Source: Methanotrichaceae archaeon
Lineage (GTDB): Archaea; Halobacteriota; Methanosarcinia; Methanotrichales; Methanotrichaceae
Reading direction: 5' to 3'
Length of the DNA stretch: 48,680 bases
NCBI GenBank assembly: GCA_013178225.1
Contig: JABLXE010000016.1
Location: 1 to 48,680, forward strand
Notes under the pieces: generated by a model
What the model saw: only the letters and a program-made list of their open reading frames with translations
Told to the model about the DNA's origin: nothing
Databases searched by the model: none
Position numbers and translations under genes: made by a program
Part shown: positions 1 through 8,300 of the stretch, piece by piece
How the letters are laid out: the number at the start of each line of letters is the position of its first letter
Position numbering within the stretch: position 1 is the first letter of the stretch

Positions 1-312
1 CAGATCGAGGGCATCCGGTCAACTAAGGCTTGATGATTTCTAGATTCCGGAAAACCGGGCAAACGGGGCGTGCGGCCCGAAGCATACCCCGTCCTTTAGG
101 GCGGGGTGGCCGCACGCAGTTTGATTTTATTGCTATGTTCCTCGCATTTCTTCTCCTAAAACTCTTCTCTGAGCAGCATATTAAAATCCGCATATAAAAA
201 ATGGTACAATGCACTCAGAGATATGCCCGGAGATTTGTGCTAAGTGTAAAATAAATTTAAAATCCTGCTCCATCTGGAGCAATCCTCAGTTCTTATATCA
301 TTTGGATCTCAG
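1..312. other. Gene-poor left edge
   Basis: Apart from the hairpin at 68-117 I see no supported gene. Two plus-strand frames open at the left edge close at TGA 31-33 and TAG 41-43, so the last 10-13 codons of an upstream gene could be present, but they cannot be identified. Positions 120-250 are AT-rich and carry no convincing ribosome-binding site. Confidence 0.4.
68..117. repeat. Two-tier hairpin resembling an IS200/IS605-family (TnpB/omega-RNA) end
   Basis: Positions 68-77 pair perfectly with 108-117 (10 bp). Nested inside, 86-94 pairs with 99-107 (one G-T pair) around a TTTA tetraloop, and an eight-base spacer CGAAGCAT lies 5' of the inner stem. A GC stem closed by CTTTAG, preceded by GAAGC-like bases, is typical of the right end of IS200/IS605 and IS1341-type elements. 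No transposase gene is visible in the window, so this is either a relic or the end of an element lying mostly upstream. A strong terminator or other RNA hairpin is the alternative. Confidence 0.45.
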
Positions 313-993
313 CTACCTCGCAAGCGTCTTCGGAAATGCAATTAACTTTGGAAAGTCTGAATCATTCACGATGCTGCTGCCGGTAGGACATATGCATGTG
401 GCATAAGAGCTGCCAGTGATCCCTTTATGTGTTGCCGGGTAGACGCTGCCGGTAGGACATTTGTAGCTAGTAGGGCGGCTGCTTGCAGTTGGACAGTAAT
501 GGCCTGTAGTGCATTCGATGCCGGTTGGGCAACCGGCATCAGTCAGGCAATTGGTCGCAGTAGGGCAACCTGGACCGGAAGGGCAGCTACAATCGGTGGT
601 GCATTTCCTGCCTGTAGTGCAATTGGGGCCGGAAGGACAGCAGCAGTCGGTCATGCATTTGCTGTCCGTCGGACAGCCTGAGCCTGTGGTGCAACCGCTA
701 TCCGTAGGGCAGTAAGGTCCGGTCGTGCAATATGCACCTGTTGGGCAGCAGGCCCCAGTTGGACAGCCCATTCCGGTCGGACAGCAACTGCCGGTAGGGC
801 TGCTGCCGCCGGTCAAACAGTTATGTCCTGTGGGCATATTGCAGGGAGTCGGACAAACACGCCCGGTGGGTGTATTGCACGCTGCAGGGTCCATCTTTCC
901 TGGTGTGTCAGCCTCCACGCAGGTTGCACATACATTGCCGATCAGCGCCAGGGACATTAATGTTCCCAGGATTGAGATTATATTGATCTTCAT
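313..993 (-). CDS. Secreted cysteine-rich hexapeptide-repeat protein
   Basis: I do not recognise a family. The 226-residue product begins with a signal peptide (charged MK, a hydrophobic stretch to about residue 19, then a small-residue cleavage region). Residues about 35-185 are a low-complexity array of hexapeptides of the form x-x-C-P/T-T-G/D with roughly 30 cysteines, often one every sixth residue and sometimes paired. The start ATG at 993 is preferred over 1008 because a GGTGG ribosome site lies just upstream. Regular cysteines suggest a disulfide-stapled or metal-binding fibre outside the cell; the spacing recalls beta-helical cysteine repeats, but that is inference. The opposite strand is also open in places through repeat-driven composition, and those frames lack a signal peptide. 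Confidence 0.6.
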   Translation of the reverse strand: MKINIISILGTLMSLALIGNVCATCVEADTPGKMDPAACNTPTGRVCPTPCNMPTGHNCLTGGSSPTGSCCPTGMGCPTGACCPTGAYCTTGPYCPTDSGCTTGSGCPTDSKCMTDCCCPSGPNCTTGRKCTTDCSCPSGPGCPTATNCLTDAGCPTGIECTTGHYCPTASSRPTSYKCPTGSVYPATHKGITGSSYATCICPTGSSIVNDSDFPKLIAFPKTLAR

Positions 994-1691
994 GATTCCA
1001 CCGCTCATTGATGATCCGCAATCGCCTGGGCATTATGCAGGCATGATGTCTGGATGAAAGCCAAGAACAGTTTGGCTTTTCAGAGCTTGCACAATTCGCA
1101 ATTGCAAAATTCTCTGTAGATGTTTCTTATTATAATTATATAAAATATTACTAATCAAGAATGCTAATTTTAAAATACTACTATAGTTCCTGTATGAATT
1201 CTAAGATGTTAGGATTTCTTCGATTGCCTGAGCATGCCAGCAATTTTCCTGCATATCCCTGTATATCCGAGAGTATTTTCATCTAATCGGCCTGGTCCTG
1301 CTATTTGCGCGATATGTCGGCGAAACTCAACCGGATCATTCGTCAAAGGCAGAAGGCGAATCGATAGATCGCGGGTGTTAAGACTTCCTTACATTTTCGG
1401 CAGAAGCCATCAGTTACAAACAGAGATAAGGACTTGAGGCACTCGGCCGTTCTATTGACCAGCCTGTCTGCTGATTCCTGTGATCTTTTGCCCGAACCCT
1501 GCCGGATTCAATCTATAAGTGCCCGAAATAGCTGGTATTTCCTATGCTAGCGATTCCAACCAGAGCACAAGTGTTCATTTGGATACACCACATCCAAGAA
1601 TCGAGGTTTTGGCCCTCTCTTTCCCAATCGCTACACCCATGCAGATATGCACGTAGGATGTTTTAATAGCCGCCTATTGCAGACCTTTCCA
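994..1691. other. Intergenic region without a supported gene
   Basis: This stretch of about 700 bases separates the cysteine-rich gene from aglJ; both are on the minus strand. Its left part is A/T-rich and promoter-like. A 67-codon plus-strand frame (1234-1437) has no ribosome site and no recognisable motif, so it is not called. I see no RNA gene or repeat here. Confidence 0.5.
1130..1150 (-). promoter_or_regulatory. Possible TATA region for the cysteine-rich gene
   Basis: An A/T-only run containing TATATAA-like elements lies about 140 bases upstream of the start at 993, which would give a leader of roughly 110 bases. It is the only strong TATA-like match upstream, but A/T-rich DNA makes such matches common. 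Confidence 0.35.
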
Positions 1692-2648
1692 CTATTTTTT
1701 CTCCCGGCGGTAAAGCTCGCGCATGGTTTCGCGCTGAATCGAGGCCATAACGTCCCCCAGGATTCCTATCATTAAGAGCTGAAAGCCCACGATTATCAGT
1801 ATGGCTGTCAGGATGGTCAGGGGGATGTGTTCGATCCGGCCGCTGAGCCAGTCTCTCACCACATAAAGGCCGGTCAGAAAACCCGCCGCCCCAAAAACCG
1901 ATCCGATCAGGCCGAAATAGATCATCGGGTTCTGGGTCTTGGCCATCCGGAAGATGGTCAGTATGATCTTGAGGCCGTCCTTGAGGGGATTGAGCTTGGT
2001 CTTGGTCCCGGCAGTCCTGGGCCGGTAGGTGATGGGGACCTCTGTGATGCGCAGCCCCTTCTTCACACTCTCTATGGTCATCTCGGACTCGATCTCGAAC
2101 CCGGGAGTGGTTAGATCCAGGTGGCTTATCCCGTCGGTGGTGAACGCCCGGTAGCCGGAGAGTATGTCCGTGAGCTGCACGCGGTAAATGATGCGGAAAA
2201 ATCCGTTGATGAGCTTGTTTCCGATCAGGTTAAGGCGTTTGAGTGCGCCTCCTGAGAGGTGGCCGAAGCGGTTTCCGACCACATGGTCAGTCCGCCCTTT
2301 CAAGAGCGGCTCAAGGAGCCTGCCGGCCTCGGCTGGGAGGTAGGTCCCGTCGCCATCGATCAGGAGTATGTAGTCCTGATCGATCATCTCGAAGACCTCT
2401 TTTAAAGCCTGGCCCTTTCCCTTGCCGCTCTGTAGTATCACCTGCGCCCCGGCCCGCTCGGCGATGGCCGCGGTCCGGTCGGTGCTGTGACCGTCTATCA
2501 CCAGGATATTCTTAAAGCCCAGAGACTTGAACTCCGCTATCACGGACTTTATGGACTCTTCTTCGTTGAGGGTCGGGATGAGGACGCAGACGTCTTCCAG
2601 GTTCAAGGGAGTATCAGCTCGATTGCAGCAGCGTTTGGAAAAAGACAA
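1692..2648 (-). CDS. aglJ: AglJ-like dolichyl-phosphate hexosyltransferase (GT2)
   Basis: Family-2 glycosyltransferase of 318 residues that probably loads the first sugar onto dolichol phosphate for archaeal N-glycosylation. The N-terminal GT-A fold opens with CVLIPTLNEEESI; the DGDGTY acidic motif lies near residue 97, followed by a GNRFG segment and an LSGYRAF motif. All of these match haloarchaeal AglJ closely. Two C-terminal membrane helices (about 243-263 and 276-297) anchor it. It follows the phosphohexomutase gene by about 30 bases, fitting a sugar-supply operon. The start is uncertain: TTG 2648 has only a weak ribosome site, and TTG 2606 would give a start just before the GT2 domain, as in AglJ. 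Other polyprenyl-phosphate hexosyltransferases are the alternative. Confidence 0.85.
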   Translation of the reverse strand: MSFSKRCCNRADTPLNLEDVCVLIPTLNEEESIKSVIAEFKSLGFKNILVIDGHSTDRTAAIAERAGAQVILQSGKGKGQALKEVFEMIDQDYILLIDGDGTYLPAEAGRLLEPLLKGRTDHVVGNRFGHLSGGALKRLNLIGNKLINGFFRIIYRVQLTDILSGYRAFTTDGISHLDLTTPGFEIESEMTIESVKKGLRITEVPITYRPRTAGTKTKLNPLKDGLKIILTIFRMAKTQNPMIYFGLIGSVFGAAGFLTGLYVVRDWLSGRIEHIPLTILTAILIIVGFQLLMIGILGDVMASIQRETMRELYRREKK

Positions 2649-2680
2649 TGGGCATTGCGGATAAAATCCTTTGCTCCATC

Positions 2681-3994
2681 TCAGGACGACATAGCTTTTC
2701 CAATGATCCCCTCATACTTCTCCACGAGTTCCTTCAGATCCCCTCCCGAGGTCTCCACGTAAAGGCGTATCAAGGGCTCGGTGTTTGAGGGTCGAATTAA
2801 TACGCTGTGGCTCTGGTCAGTGATCTTCAGCCCGTCGGTCGTGTCTGGGTCCATGCTGGCCAGATCCTCTCGCAGCCTGAGCATGACCCTGCTTGGGTCT
2901 TCTTGCAGGCGAATGCTCTTCTGAAGGTACGGATAGTCTGGTATCTGGTCGGCCAGCTCTGACAGCTTCTCTCCCTTGGAGATGATCTCGGCCAGTGCCA
3001 GGCTCATGGCAAAGGGATCATCGGAGTACTGGAACTCCGGCAGGAAGAAATGGCCGCTCCTCTCCACTCCCAGAACAGCTCCTGTGTTCTTCACGGTGTT
3101 GGCCACGAAGACGTCCCCCACCCGCTCGCGTTTGACCTTGATTCCCGCAGGCTCCAGCTCCTTTTCCAGGATCATGGAGCAGTCGAAGCCTGAGATCACC
3201 AGATCGCCGGGTTTGTATCTTCTCTTGGCCAGTATTACTGCCACTTTCTCCGGCGGAATCACCCTTCCCCGGTCATCGATCACGATCCCCCGGTCGGCAT
3301 CCGGATCAAACCCCACTCCAAAATCCGCTTTTTCCTTCATTACTGTCCGGCAAGCCTCTTTTAGGGTATCTTCTGATGGTGCAGGACCTCTGCCGGGAAA
3401 ACGTCCGTCCATATTGCCGTTCAGCACAATGGACTGCATTCCCAGATCCCGGTAAAAGCCGTTCATGGTACAGGCCGCTCCGTTCCCCATATCCAGGACC
3501 ACCTTGAGCGGTCGTTCGAGGTTCAGCTTTGCCGCTACGAACTGGCGGTACCTATCTATGGCCGAGCCGGCGCTGTGGCTTTCTACGGTCCCCTTGCCGG
3601 TCAGAAATCCGCCTTCCCGGTAATATTTCATGATCGCGGACTCCTGATAAAGAAGGCCGTAGCCATCACCGGTTCGGAATCTTATGCCGTTGTATTCGGG
3701 GGGATTGTGAGACGCCGAGATGTAGGCCGCGGCTGCCAGGCCGTCCTGTTTGGTGATGAAACTCAATACGGCAATGGGAATTACGCCATAGCTCCTGACG
3801 CGGCAGCCGGTGGAAAGCACGCCCTCCAAAAAAGCCTTCTCTATTGCAGGGCCGCTGGTACGGGTATCTCTTCCCAGGGAGACATCTTCTCCGCGAACAA
3901 ATGAGCCGAAAGAAGAGCCCACCCGGGCAGCAAGATCTTCGGTAAGTTCGGTGCCGTAAACACCTCTAACGTCGTAGGCTCGAAAGACTGTCAC
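2681..3994 (-). CDS. Phosphomannomutase/phosphoglucomutase
   Basis: Alpha-D-phosphohexomutase of 437 residues, the usual family length, interconverting hexose 6- and 1-phosphates for nucleotide-sugar synthesis. It opens with FRAYDVRG. The phosphoserine loop SASHNPPEYNG places the catalytic serine at about residue 95. A metal-binding DPDADRG follows near residue 235, the sugar-binding GVERSGH near 310, and the phosphate-binding RPSNTEPLIR near 410. All four domains are therefore intact. The GTG start at 3994 has no ribosome site, but a TATA box 25 bases upstream makes a leaderless transcript likely. It heads the pair with aglJ. Whether it prefers mannose, glucose or glucosamine phosphate cannot be read from the sequence. 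Confidence 0.93.
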   Translation of the reverse strand: MTVFRAYDVRGVYGTELTEDLAARVGSSFGSFVRGEDVSLGRDTRTSGPAIEKAFLEGVLSTGCRVRSYGVIPIAVLSFITKQDGLAAAAYISASHNPPEYNGIRFRTGDGYGLLYQESAIMKYYREGGFLTGKGTVESHSAGSAIDRYRQFVAAKLNLERPLKVVLDMGNGAACTMNGFYRDLGMQSIVLNGNMDGRFPGRGPAPSEDTLKEACRTVMKEKADFGVGFDPDADRGIVIDDRGRVIPPEKVAVILAKRRYKPGDLVISGFDCSMILEKELEPAGIKVKRERVGDVFVANTVKNTGAVLGVERSGHFFLPEFQYSDDPFAMSLALAEIISKGEKLSELADQIPDYPYLQKSIRLQEDPSRVMLRLREDLASMDPDTTDGLKITDQSHSVLIRPSNTEPLIRLYVETSGGDLKELVEKYEGIIGKAMSS

Positions 3995-4015
3995 AAAAAA
4001 GGAGTGGCCGGGAAG

Positions 4016-4022
4016 ATTTAAA
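4016..4022 (-). promoter_or_regulatory. TATA box of the phosphohexomutase-aglJ operon
   Basis: TTTAAAT on the minus strand is centred about 25 bases upstream of the GTG at 3994. This places the transcription start on or next to the start codon, and no Shine-Dalgarno sequence precedes the GTG, so a leaderless mRNA is inferred. Confidence 0.6.
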
Positions 4023-4139
4023 TTCTTTCCGCCGAAGTGCGAGTGAGGCGGATTCTCCTCTTGGAGGCATCCTGAAAAACGAAAATATTATTGCCGGTAT
4101 CTCAATATCGCTAATCAGGCGGCTCCTGGTTCGCCGGGG

Positions 4140-4418
4140 CTACTGCCCTTTGCAGAGCACTATCTCCATCGATGACACGTTCACGGTCCGGCCCTGCTCT
4201 GACGGCATGTTCTCGGTGCCGATGGTAATCCCCGCCACTTTCAAATCGGGAATGAAGCGATTCCTGGCGATCTCCGCGGTGTCCACAGCGCGTGATATGG
4301 ACCTGCCCCTGGCCTTGAGGGTAACGACTCCCGAATCTCCTTTCAGCTGGGTCAGAACGGCCAGGACGTAGTTCATCACCGGTTTGTCTCCTATGTAGAT
4401 CACCGAATTTTCTTCCAT
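4140..4418 (-). CDS. albA: DNA/RNA-binding protein Alba
   Basis: Chromatin protein Alba, a dimeric nucleic-acid-binding protein of archaeal chromosomes. The 92-residue product has the family start [17 protein letters not shown], the following helix, and the basic [15 protein letters not shown] segment, ending in the usual IEIVL-like strand. ATG 4418 is chosen because GGGGTG lies 7 bases upstream and family members begin just before this point; an ATG at 4442 would add eight atypical residues. It lies 39 bases downstream of rlmE on the same strand. The lysine acetylated in Sulfolobus Alba is not obvious here (the loop reads YIGDKP). Either co-transcription with rlmE or its own A/T-rich promoter at 4443-4452 is possible. 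Confidence 0.93.
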   Translation of the reverse strand: MEENSVIYIGDKPVMNYVLAVLTQLKGDSGVVTLKARGRSISRAVDTAEIARNRFIPDLKVAGITIGTENMPSEQGRTVNVSSMEIVLCKGQ

Positions 4419-4457
4419 GCGGAACACCCCTTCAGGTCTCATTTATTTAATAGGTTA

Positions 4458-5234
4458 TTAATCCTTTCTCTCGATGATGCTGGCAAAGGCGAAGTTGGGC
4501 TTGACCGCTCCAACCTTTATTCTCAGCCTCTCGCCGAGTCTTGCCCCCTTGACGATTACCGCAAAGCCGTTTACCATGGCCACACCGTCGCCTGATTTCC
4601 CCAGCGACTCGATCTGAACCTCCAGGACATCGCCGGGCCGAACCGGACCGCTGATGCGCTTTTTAGCCACAACGTACATCTCGGCGCTCTCTTTGCGGGA
4701 GGCTGCAGGGGAATGGGCCTGGACCTGCGAGAACTCCTGCTTGACCTCAGCCAGGAAATCGGTGAACATGTCTCCCTGAAAGACCTTCACCAGGAAATGG
4801 CCGCGCGGCCGGAGCAGCTTCTCGGCCAGGGCCAGGGCAGAGCGGGAAAGGTCGATGGAGCGGGCGTGATCCATGTCCCAGGCACCGGACAGGTTGGGGG
4901 CGGCATCGCAGATGACCACATCGGCTTCTCCTCCTATGGCCTCCTTGATCCGCTCAACTGTGCTCTCCGCGGTTATGTCTGCTCTGAAGGTGACCACTCC
5001 GGGAATGGGCTCGATTGCCTCCAGGTCCACTCCCACAATCCGGCCTTCCTTTCCGGCCAGCTCTTTTGCCACCTGCAGCCACCCGCCTGGGGCCGCCCCC
5101 AGATCCACCACCCGGTCGCCTTTCTTGATCAGGTGGAACTTCTGGTTGATCTGCAGCAGCTTATAGGCCGAGCGAGCGCGGTAGCCCTCCTCCTTGGCCC
5201 GGCGGTAGTAGTGGTCCTTCTGGTCTCTGGCCAT
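4458..5234 (-). CDS. rlmE: 23S rRNA 2'-O-methyltransferase RlmE (FtsJ) with TRAM domain
   Basis: AdoMet-dependent ribose methyltransferase acting on the A-loop uridine of 23S rRNA. Residues 1-190 are the FtsJ domain: RARSAYKL near the N-terminus, the AdoMet-binding VVDLGAAPGGW, CDAAPN, HFLVKVFQG and a late SAEMYVVAKK segment, giving the K-D-K-E catalytic set. Residues about 195-258 form a TRAM domain (GDGVAMVNGFAVIVKGA, then GERLRIKV), a fusion common in euryarchaeal RlmE that helps RNA binding. At 258 residues it is the usual archaeal length. A TATA box about 30 bases before ATG 5234 gives an almost leaderless transcript. Alba follows, so both may be expressed together. Confidence 0.95.
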   Translation of the reverse strand: MARDQKDHYYRRAKEEGYRARSAYKLLQINQKFHLIKKGDRVVDLGAAPGGWLQVAKELAGKEGRIVGVDLEAIEPIPGVVTFRADITAESTVERIKEAIGGEADVVICDAAPNLSGAWDMDHARSIDLSRSALALAEKLLRPRGHFLVKVFQGDMFTDFLAEVKQEFSQVQAHSPAASRKESAEMYVVAKKRISGPVRPGDVLEVQIESLGKSGDGVAMVNGFAVIVKGARLGERLRIKVGAVKPNFAFASIIERKD

Positions 5235-5261
5235 GACAGTATGATCTGCCTGCGGATCAAC

Positions 5262-5269
5262 CTTATAAG
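5262..5269 (-). promoter_or_regulatory. TATA box of rlmE
   Basis: CTTATAAG on the minus strand is centred about 31 bases upstream of ATG 5234, so only a few leader bases are expected. There is no clear ribosome-binding site between them. Confidence 0.5.
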
Positions 5270-5329
5270 CTATTCGTCGCGATCAAAAATAGCCGGCAGA
5301 CCTCATGCGAGGCCTGCTCTTCTTCTGGG

Positions 5330-5346
5330 CGGCGGTTCTGCCGCCG
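5330..5346 (-). terminator. GC hairpin downstream of the DUF11 gene
   Basis: CGGCGG at 5330-5335 pairs with CCGCCG at 5341-5346 around a five-base loop, 16 bases beyond the stop codon at 5362. No U-run follows on the minus strand, so termination is only a possibility. Confidence 0.3.
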
Positions 5347-5361
5347 TTCTGAGCCCTCCTC

Positions 5362-8300
5362 CTAAAGGGAAGCGACACAGCTGCTGCAGATGGCATCGCA
5401 GCGGTCAAATCCCCAGTCAGGAGGCTTCCAGCCGCCCTCAGCTCTGGTGCTTGCGCATCTGCCGTCAGGAGTGCAGCTCAGCCAGTTGTAGTTCATGACA
5501 TGGGCGTCTGTAGCAGTTATCCAGTGACCTCTCTGTCCCGCGGTCACGTCGACAGTGTTCACAGGCACATCTATCACCTGGTAGATGCCCAGCTGGAGAT
5601 ACAGCGTCAGGGAGCTGCCCATAGGAAGGTAGGTGAAGGTCCAGTTGGCGGAGGTCGTTTCCGGGTAGATGTCGGAAGAGGGTCTGGTCGATGCGGTGCT
5701 GTAGAAGGTTCCTGCCGGAAACAGGTCTCTCATGTAGATGGGACCCAATGAGCGGTTGCCGTCATTTAGCAGGCTTACGGTCAGGTTAATGGTATTCTCA
5801 TCAACCCCGGAGATCTCAGAGCTCTGGTAGATGGTGAGGTGCGGCTCGTCGTAGTATCGAACCTCGGTGATGGCGGTGGACCTGTTCTGGTACCTTGAGC
5901 CCAGTTTGTAGACGATCTCGAACGATCCGGAATAGTCCGAGGTCATCTCCTTTAGAGTCGACGAATGTCCTCTGGTGTCAGGAGGCGCCTGTTCCAGGTA
6001 TCCCATGTGGTAAGTACCCTGTAACCTGGCCTCCGTCTCCAATAAAGAGCCGTTCTGATCGGCGAAGATAGTTCTATCCCTTTCGAGCGTATCTGCATAT
6101 CGATAGGACTCGCGAATGGACTCGCGAGAGCCGTAATTCTTGACTTTCACGTCCTCTGCCCATTTGCTGCTGTACTCAAGGTCGCGATCGAGCGGAAGGG
6201 TGACGGACACCGGCTGATAGACGGCCTCCAGAGAACTGTTCTCCCGAACCGAGCTGTTCTTTCTCTGATAGCGCAGCAGATCATCCCGTGAGTAGATACC
6301 GGACCCGCTCTCCCTCTGCTGAAGAGTTGTTCCGCCTTTGCCGCTGACGGTGACATCACTGCTGTAGCTACTGGTTCCGGTCTCCCTGCTGCTGATGGTG
6401 GCCGTGTTTCTCAGGCTGTAGGGCTTGATGCCGGTTGACAAATCCTTCAGGGTCCTCACAAAGCCCTGTCCGCTGACGCTCTGATCAAGGTCGAAGATTA
6501 TCTCCGGATTCTCGGGCACTCTGGCGGTTACAATGATAGTGCCGGCTTCGTCAGGCAGAAGTGTCCCTATGGTCCAGCGGTTGTTGGTTCCGGCATCAGG
6601 AGCCGGACTGACCGCGATGATGGATAGCTCCGGAGGATAATGCTCGGTGATCACCACATCGTGTAGCGCCGTGCCGCCCATATTTTCGTAGCTGATGGTG
6701 TAGGTGACGTATCCTCCGGGGGATACGGTCGAGACTGAGGCGCTCTTGACCAGCCCCAGTTTAGCCTCCGAGGAGGCGAGCACCTCAGTGGTGATGCTGT
6801 CGCATTGCGGGTCTCCGGGGTCCTGCAGGCAGGCGGTGTTCTCCAGCATATCGCCTTCCGAAAGCCCCGGGTCCACGTCGGCTCTGATGAACAAAAATCT
6901 GGTACTTCCGGGTCCCACTTCGTCCAGCACCACCTGGCCGGAATAGGGCATCCAGACGGTCCCATCCAGCGAGCATCGGGGATCGTTCAGCCCCTGCGGG
7001 AGGCTGTCCTCAACCGCCACATCCTCGGCCGCTGCCTTTCCCTGGTTCTGCACCGATATGGTGTAGGTTATGCTTCCGCCTGGGGCCACGCTGCCCGGGC
7101 CATCCATATCGATGGAAAGCTCGGCCTGGACGGATTGAACCGCCGTTTCGGCAGAGTCGCAGATGGAGCCGATGCAGGCAGTGTTGGTCAGGGTTGTTCC
7201 GCCAGGCGTGGTGCTGTCAACAGTGCCTTTAATGAAAACCGTCTTGGGCACGTTGGGCTCGATATCTCCCAGGGAGATCGGATCGTCTGATGTATAGTCG
7301 TGCCAGGTTCCGTCGATTGTGTATTGCGGATTCTTAACGGCATCTGGCAGCTGATCGGTCAGCTCGACATCGGAGGCCGCTTCGGTTCCGGTGTTTGAGA
7401 TCTGAATCTGATAGATGATCTGCCCGCCGGCGGCGATGGTGGCCGGCCCGCTCTTGTCCAGGGAAAGCACCGCCCCGCCAGATGCAACGTTGGTCTGACA
7501 GGTGTCGCAGACAGAACCAATGCAGGCGGTATTGGAGATGGTCGTCCCATCGGCAGCCGAGCTGTCCACAACGCCTTTCATGAGAACTGTCTTGGGGACG
7601 TCGGGCTCTACGTCTCCCAGGGAGATCACGCCTGATGGACAGTTGTGCCAGGAGGTTCCGTCAAGTGAGTATTGCTGGCTCTGAAGTTCATCCGGGAACT
7701 GATCGGTCAGCTCGACATCCGTAGCCGTTTCGGATCCGGTGTTTAAGACTTCAATATCGTAGACGATATCTCCACCCGTAGCAACTGTTGCCGGGCCTGT
7801 TTTTGTAACCGAAAGTTTGGGGCCGTTGATGACGGATGTGCTGGCAACGGCACAGGCAGTTTGGGCGTTTCCATTATCCGGCTGCCATTCAAAGCAGGCC
7901 TGGTCTTCGAGGACTATTCCGTCCTCGATGCCGTCTCCCACCAGGAAGCTGATTATTATACTCTTTGAGCCGCCGGCAGGAACATCCATCCATTCTTTAT
8001 CCCCGCTTTGATAAGGCCACCATTCGTTGAGGTCGAAGGTGTAAATCTTTGCGTCTGTGACGCCGGACGGTAGCGTATCCCAGACAGCTACCTGAGAAGC
8101 GGTAGCGGTTCCTTCGTTGTATACCGTGATGTAGTAGCTGGCTCTCTCCCCGGCATCGATGGTACTGGGACCGGATTTGAATATTGAGAGGGACACATAG
8201 GGTTCTGAGACCTCGGTAAAAGCATAATCGCTTGTGTAGTAATTTTCTCCAACATAGAGATTGGCCGTATTCATAATCGATCCCGAAACAGAATCGGATA

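Noticed and set aside
427-1057. Plus-strand open frames opposite the cysteine-rich gene
   Set aside because: They arise from the repeat's composition; they lack ribosome sites and a signal peptide, while the minus frame has both.
1234-1437. 67-codon plus-strand frame in the left intergenic region
   Set aside because: No ribosome site, no motif, arginine-rich product of the kind chance frames give.
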